From contig JAUNTY010000032.1 of assembly GCA_030538415.1 (NCBI GenBank), forward strand, positions 1 to 34,387: a stretch of DNA of 34,387 nt. The letters are read 5' to 3'. The notes below the pieces were generated by a model, which saw only the letters and a list, made by a program, of their open reading frames with translations, was not told where the DNA came from and did not search any database. The translations under genes and the position numbers were made by a program. This DNA comes from Neisseria sp. GTDB taxonomy: Bacteria > Pseudomonadota > Gammaproteobacteria > Burkholderiales > Neisseriaceae. Positions 30,586 through 34,387 of the stretch are shown piece after piece. Position 1 is the first letter of the stretch; every line of letters begins with the position of its first letter.

Positions 30586-30993
30586 TTATTCGGGGCAGGC
30601 AATAACGGCCCGTGCTGCACCGATGTGGCCTTCCAATCTCGGGTATTGCTGATGTAATATCTGGCGGTCAACCACCTGCCAATTTTTGCCGGCAGGTATT
30701 TTCTTGTTTTGGTGGTAAAAGCTTATGCGCGGCTTGCGGTTGCTGTGGAAACGGAACAGGCCGCGCATGGAGGCGGATAGGTGAAATTCGCTGTCGGCGG
30801 CCAATTCGGTGGGGATTTCGGCGTATTCGCTTCTCATCACCCGCCAAGGCCGCTTACTCGGTTGGCTGAAGCGGATTTCTACGGGATGGGTGCAGCGGTT
30901 GATGACGGTAAAACTTTCAAACGGCGGCTACGACATGGCGTATGCCGGTGCGGACAGCAAGCCAAGCACGGCAAAGAGCAATTTAAGTTTCAT
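30586..30993 (-). pseudogene. Secreted hypothetical protein broken by an amber codon
   Basis: The frame begins with a clear signal peptide, MKLKLLFAVLGLLSAPAYA, then Met-Ser and a TAG at codon 22 (plus-strand CTA at 30928-30930). Beyond it the same frame stays open for 113 more codons. It reads FTVINRCTHPVEIRFSQPS, then LAADSEFHLSASMRGLFRF, KPRISFYHQNKKIPAGKNW and a C-terminal ARAVIACPE. This looks like a small secreted beta-rich protein with two cysteines. I do not recognise the family. One base change would restore it. It lies inside the glc unit, flanked by direct repeats. An internal start at 30840 would lack export and is unlikely to be meaningful. Confidence 0.65.
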
Positions 30994-31049
30994 AATTCAA
31001 TCGCTTTCATACCTAAGACCATTCATTGAAACAACATCTGCATCAATAC

Positions 31050-31105
31050 TTTTCTTTTCAGACGGCCTTTGGTAAACATTGCCGCAAGGCCGTCTGAAAC
31101 CTCTT
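31050..31105. repeat. 56-bp direct repeat, copy B (DUS pair)
   Basis: This is the partner of 30449-30504. The inverted DUS arms are intact and the five differences are concentrated in the loop and edges. Between here and the glcD stop at 31239 are further DUS copies (31184, 31209) but no gene. Confidence 0.65.
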
Positions 31106-31238
31106 TGAAATATACGCCATCAAAAATACTGCTTGGCGGCAAACTATGCAAACGGCACGTTTGCTTCAGTCGCTCCTACTTTTTCAGACGGCCTCAATCC
31201 TCTCTGATGCCGTCTGAAAACCCATCGGCTCAATGCCG

Positions 31239-32723
31239 TCAAAACCGTTCCAACTCCGGAAACTTCATCACCCCGCGCGGCACGTGCATTCTGCCGTATT
31301 CGGCGCAGCGGTTTTTGGTGGGAATCGCTTTGTCGGCGTTCAACAGCCCTGCGGGGTCGAAGGCGAATTTCACGCCCCAAAAGGCGGCGCGTTCGGCTTC
31401 GGAAAACTGTACGCACATGCCGTTGATTTTTTCCACGCCCACGCCGTGTTCGCCGGTAATGGTACCACCGAGGCGCACGCATTCTTCGAGAATGTCCGCG
31501 CCGAAGGCTTCGGCGGCAGGCCATTCGCCGGCGGAAGAATCAAACAAAATCAACGGGTGCATATTGCCGTCGCCCGCGTGGAATACGTTGATGCATTTCA
31601 AGCCGTATTTTTCTTCCAGCGAGGCGGTGTAGGCCAACAGGCTGCTGATGTGGCGGCGCGGAATGGTGCCGTCCATGCAGTAATAGTCGGGTGCCATTTG
31701 CGCGGCGGCGGGAAAGGCATTTTTGCGCCCCGACCAAAATGCCAGCCGCTCGATTTCGTTGCGCGACACCTGAATCCGAATCGCGCCGCTTTGCTCGAAA
31801 ACGGCAATCATGCGGGCGATTTCTTCGGCCACTTCTTCGGGCGTGCCGTCGGATTCGCACAGCAAAATCGCTTCGGCGCGGGTGTCGTAGCCGATATTGA
31901 GATAACTGTCGATGGCGCGGGTGGCGGGGCCGTCCATCATTTCCAGTCCGGCGGGAATAATGCCCGCGGCAATCACCGCCGCCACCGCATCGCCCGCTTT
32001 GCCCATGTCGTCGAAGCTGGCCATAATCACCTGCGCCGCGCGCGGCTTGGGCACGAGCTTCACCACCACTTCGGTGACCACGCCGAACATCCCTTCGCTG
32101 CCGATAAACACAGTGAGCAAATCAAGGCCGGGCGCGTCGTAGCCCTCGCCGCCGAATTCGACGATGCTGCCGTCCATCGTCACCGCACGCACTTTCAACA
32201 CATTGTTCACGGTAAGGCCGTATTTCAAACAATGCACGCCGCCGGAATTTTCGCCGACATTGCCACCGATGCTGCAAGCAAGCTGGCTGGAAGGATCGGG
32301 CGCGTAGTACAAATCATGCGGCGCGGCGGCATCGGAAATCGCCAGATTGCGCACGCCCGGCTGCACGGTCGCCGTACGCGCCTGCACATCTATTTTCAGG
32401 ATTTGATTGAATTTGGCGGTAGAAAGCACTATGCCGTCGGGCGTCGGCATCGCACTGCCCGCCAGCCCCGTGCCCGCGCCGCGCGGCACCACCGGCACGC
32501 CTAAGCGCATACAGCTGCGCAATACGGTTTGCACTTCGGCTTCGTTTTCGGGCAACACCACGCCGAGCGGCAATTGGGTAAACGCCGCCAGCGCATCGCA
32601 TTCATACGGCGTGATTTCGGATAATTCGGTGAGAAAATGCAGCCCCTGCCATTCCTGCCGCAATTGCTGTTGTAGGGCTTCGCGCTGTTGTGTCGACAAA
32701 GGCGCGCGCGGGCGTGGTTCCAT
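31239..32723 (-). CDS. glcD: Glycolate oxidase FAD subunit GlcD
   Basis: This 494-residue catalytic flavoprotein oxidises glycolate or similar 2-hydroxyacids. The PCMH FAD-binding domain shows PVVPRGAGTGLAGSA near residues 76-90, YYAPDPSSQLACSIGGNVGENSGG near 138-161 and LLTVFIGSEGMFGVVTE near 203-219. The C-terminal domain contains INVFHAGDGNMHPLI near 380 and GGTITGEHGVGVEK near 419, with the His and Glu residues of the metal/active site. AAGGA precedes the ATG. It is divergent from tkt. The operon continues to glcE and glcF across an inserted segment; whether one transcript covers all is not visible. Confidence 0.95.
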   Translation of the reverse strand: MEPRPRAPLSTQQREALQQQLRQEWQGLHFLTELSEITPYECDALAAFTQLPLGVVLPENEAEVQTVLRSCMRLGVPVVPRGAGTGLAGSAMPTPDGIVLSTAKFNQILKIDVQARTATVQPGVRNLAISDAAAPHDLYYAPDPSSQLACSIGGNVGENSGGVHCLKYGLTVNNVLKVRAVTMDGSIVEFGGEGYDAPGLDLLTVFIGSEGMFGVVTEVVVKLVPKPRAAQVIMASFDDMGKAGDAVAAVIAAGIIPAGLEMMDGPATRAIDSYLNIGYDTRAEAILLCESDGTPEEVAEEIARMIAVFEQSGAIRIQVSRNEIERLAFWSGRKNAFPAAAQMAPDYYCMDGTIPRRHISSLLAYTASLEEKYGLKCINVFHAGDGNMHPLILFDSSAGEWPAAEAFGADILEECVRLGGTITGEHGVGVEKINGMCVQFSEAERAAFWGVKFAFDPAGLLNADKAIPTKNRCAEYGRMHVPRGVMKFPELERF

Positions 32724-32746
32724 AATATTCCTTTGTGTTTTTTATC

Positions 32747-32784
32747 AGGCCGTCTGAAACGCTTTCACAAGCCTTTCAGACGGC
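32747..32784. repeat. DUS inverted pair between glcD and tkt
   Basis: AGGCCGTCTGAAA and TTTCAGACGGC enclose 14 bases, upstream of glcD on one side and tkt on the other. It is in a divergent promoter region, so it is not an obvious terminator. Confidence 0.55.
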
Positions 32785-32851
32785 ATCTATAATGACTATC
32801 CCGCATATCGTAACATAATTTAACAAGCTGCTGAGAAAAAGCGTTTCCGCC

Positions 32852-32880
32852 TTGAAACCGCCTGCAAATCGGGCGATAAT
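32852..32880 (+). promoter_or_regulatory. Probable tkt promoter
   Basis: TTGAAA (32852-32857) and GATAAT (32875-32880) have the ideal 17-base spacer and place transcription about 30 bases before the start codon. A second TATAAT at 32788-32793 lacks a -35. Confidence 0.6.
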
Positions 32881-32916
32881 CGGCATTCTCTACCCCAACA
32901 ACAAAAGGTATTCCCA

Positions 32917-34387
32917 ATGGCCTCCCAACTGGCAAACGCCATCCGCTTCCTCTCCGCAGACGCAGTTCAAAAAGCCAATTCCGGCCACCCCGGTGCGCCG
33001 ATGGGCATGGCCGAAATGGCCGAAGTGTTGTGGACGCAATTCCTCAACCACAACCCCGCCAATCCGAAATTCTACAACCGCGACCGTTTTGTCTTGTCCA
33101 ACGGCCACGCTTCGATGATTCTCTACAGCCTGCTGCACCTCACCGGCTACAACGTTTCCATCGACGATTTGAAAAACTTCCGCCAGTTGCACAGCAAAAC
33201 CCCCGGCCACCCCGAATACGGCTACACCGACGGCGTGGAAACCACCACCGGCCCGTTGGGACAAGGCATCGCCAATGCGGTGGGCATGGCCTTGGCCGAG
33301 AAAAAACTCGCCGCCGAATTCAATAAAGACGGCCTCAATATCGTCGATCACCACACCTACGTTTTCCTCGGCGACGGCTGCCTGATGGAAGGCGTGTCGC
33401 ACGAAGCCTGCTCGCTGGCGGGCACCTTGGGCTTGGGCAAACTGGTGGTTTTGTATGACGACAACAATATTTCCATCGACGGCAAGGTCGACGGCTGGTT
33501 TACCGAAAACATCCCGCAGCGTTTCGAGAGCTACGGCTGGCATGTGGTGCCGAATGTCAACGGCCACGACACCGCCGCGCTGAAAGCCGCCATCGAAGCG
33601 GCCAAAGCCGAAACCGGCAAGCCCTCCATCATCTGCTGCAAAACCTTGATCGGCAAGGGCGCGGCCACCAAAGAAGGCAGCCACAAAACCCACGGCGCAC
33701 CCTTGGGCGCGGAAGAAATCGAAGCCACCCGCAAACATCTGGGCTGGAATTACGGCGCGTTTGAAGTGCCGCAAGAGGTTTACGCCGCTTGGGATGCCAA
33801 GGAAAAAGGCGCGAAACTGGAAGCCGCATGGAACGAGGTTTTCGCCCAATATCAAGCCAAATTCCCCGCCGAAGCCGCCGAATTCGTACGCCGGATGGAC
33901 GGCAAACTGCCCGAAAACTTCGAGCAACACGTTCAGACGGCCTTGAAAGCAGTTTGCGACAAAGCGGAAAAAATCGCCACCCGTAAAGCCAGCCAAAACA
34001 GCATCGAAGTTTTGGCGCAAGTGTTGCCCGAATTTGTCGGCGGCTCGGCCGACCTCACCCCCTCGAACCTCACCGACTGGTCAAACAGCGTTTCCATCAC
34101 CCGCGAGGGCGGCGGCAACTACATCCACTACGGCGTGCGCGAATTCGGCATGGCCGCCATCATGAACGGCATGGCGCTGCACGGTGGCGTGAAGCCTTTC
34201 GGCGCGACCTTTTTGATGTTCAGCGAATACGCCCGCAACGCCTTGCGTATGGCCGCCTTGATGAAAACCAACCCGATTTTCGTGTTTACCCACGATTCCA
34301 TCGGCCTCGGCGAAGACGGCCCGACCCACCAACCGGTCGAGCAAACCGCCACCCTGCGCCTGATTCCCAACATGGCCGTATGGCGCC
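32917..34387 (+). CDS. tkt: Transketolase, 3' end outside the window
   Basis: The 490 codons present cover the pyrophosphate domain and part of the pyrimidine domain of a thiamine-diphosphate transketolase of the pentose phosphate pathway. Seen are [20 protein letters not shown] near residues 19-38, [13 protein letters not shown]-type His, [14 protein letters not shown] near 110-123, and the thiamine-binding [16 protein letters not shown] near 152-167. [10 protein letters not shown] and, in the second domain, [11 protein letters not shown] and [17 protein letters not shown] follow. About 170 residues should lie beyond the edge. A reverse DUS core is inside the gene near 33932, read as VQTALK. 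The ATG follows the start of the mature-type [12 protein letters not shown]. Confidence 0.96.
   Translation, partial: MASQLANAIRFLSADAVQKANSGHPGAPMGMAEMAEVLWTQFLNHNPANPKFYNRDRFVLSNGHASMILYSLLHLTGYNVSIDDLKNFRQLHSKTPGHPEYGYTDGVETTTGPLGQGIANAVGMALAEKKLAAEFNKDGLNIVDHHTYVFLGDGCLMEGVSHEACSLAGTLGLGKLVVLYDDNNISIDGKVDGWFTENIPQRFESYGWHVVPNVNGHDTAALKAAIEAAKAETGKPSIICCKTLIGKGAATKEGSHKTHGAPLGAEEIEATRKHLGWNYGAFEVPQEVYAAWDAKEKGAKLEAAWNEVFAQYQAKFPAEAAEFVRRMDGKLPENFEQHVQTALKAVCDKAEKIATRKASQNSIEVLAQVLPEFVGGSADLTPSNLTDWSNSVSITREGGGNYIHYGVREFGMAAIMNGMALHGGVKPFGATFLMFSEYARNALRMAALMKTNPIFVFTHDSIGLGEDGPTHQPVEQTATLRLIPNMAVWR

Noticed and set aside
31233-32504. A 423-codon plus-strand frame antisense to glcD
   Set aside because: GlcD is unmistakable on the minus strand; the antisense product is low-complexity His/Gly/Ala.

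Overview
This window looks like a chromosomal segment of a Neisseria species of the AG-DUS group. The DNA uptake sequence AGGCCGTCTGAA occurs dozens of times, often as inverted pairs acting as terminators. Correia-type elements, dRS3-like palindromes, a divergent norB/aniA denitrification locus and pgsA followed by Gly-Cys-Leu tRNAs all fit. The dominant AG form of the DUS, rather than the AT form of N. meningitidis and N. gonorrhoeae, and an AniA carrying a fused cytochrome c domain point to a commensal or animal-associated species. I cannot name it from sequence alone.

Layout. 144-5470 (minus): two consecutive cstA-ybdD pairs, a tandem duplication of a pyruvate/peptide-type carbon-starvation transporter with its small partner. 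5754-9454 (plus): dusA, pyrF, then a three-gene operon of two YbjQ-fold proteins and an M48 membrane protease. 9711-12680: hldA and hldD of LPS heptose synthesis, separated by a Correia element and a small-protein/zeta-type kinase cassette whose kinase gene is frameshifted. 12841-15985: rraA, an OsmC-like gene, a GntR/FCD regulator and trhA. 16092-17128: two proteins I do not recognise. 18022-23284: norB (minus), then aniA and a nirV-like gene (plus), with candidate FNR and NsrR sites between the divergent genes. 23868-26520: a small conserved-type protein, a VanZ-like protein, pepP and pgsA. 26607-27230: three identical tRNA-Gly genes in a 97-bp tandem repeat, tRNA-Cys, an aberrant tRNA-Cys-like sequence and tRNA-Leu. 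28037-32723 (minus): glcD, a secreted-protein gene broken by an amber codon, glcE and glcF. 32917 to the edge: tkt, incomplete.

How the parts fit. AniA (nitrite to NO) and NorB (NO to N2O) make a truncated denitrification chain, with AniA apparently carrying its own electron-delivering heme domain. CstA and GlcDEF suggest scavenging of small organic acids such as pyruvate and glycolate or lactate-like hydroxyacids. The gaps are dominated by repeats: eleven Correia-type elements (several abutting at shared TA dinucleotides, one long form, one internally deleted), three dRS3-like/IS-end composite elements, and DUS hairpins. The least expected items are the tRNA-Cys-like gene with compensated stems, the Correia elements with covarying arms, the frameshifted kinase cassette, and the dRS3-like palindromes with both arms changed.
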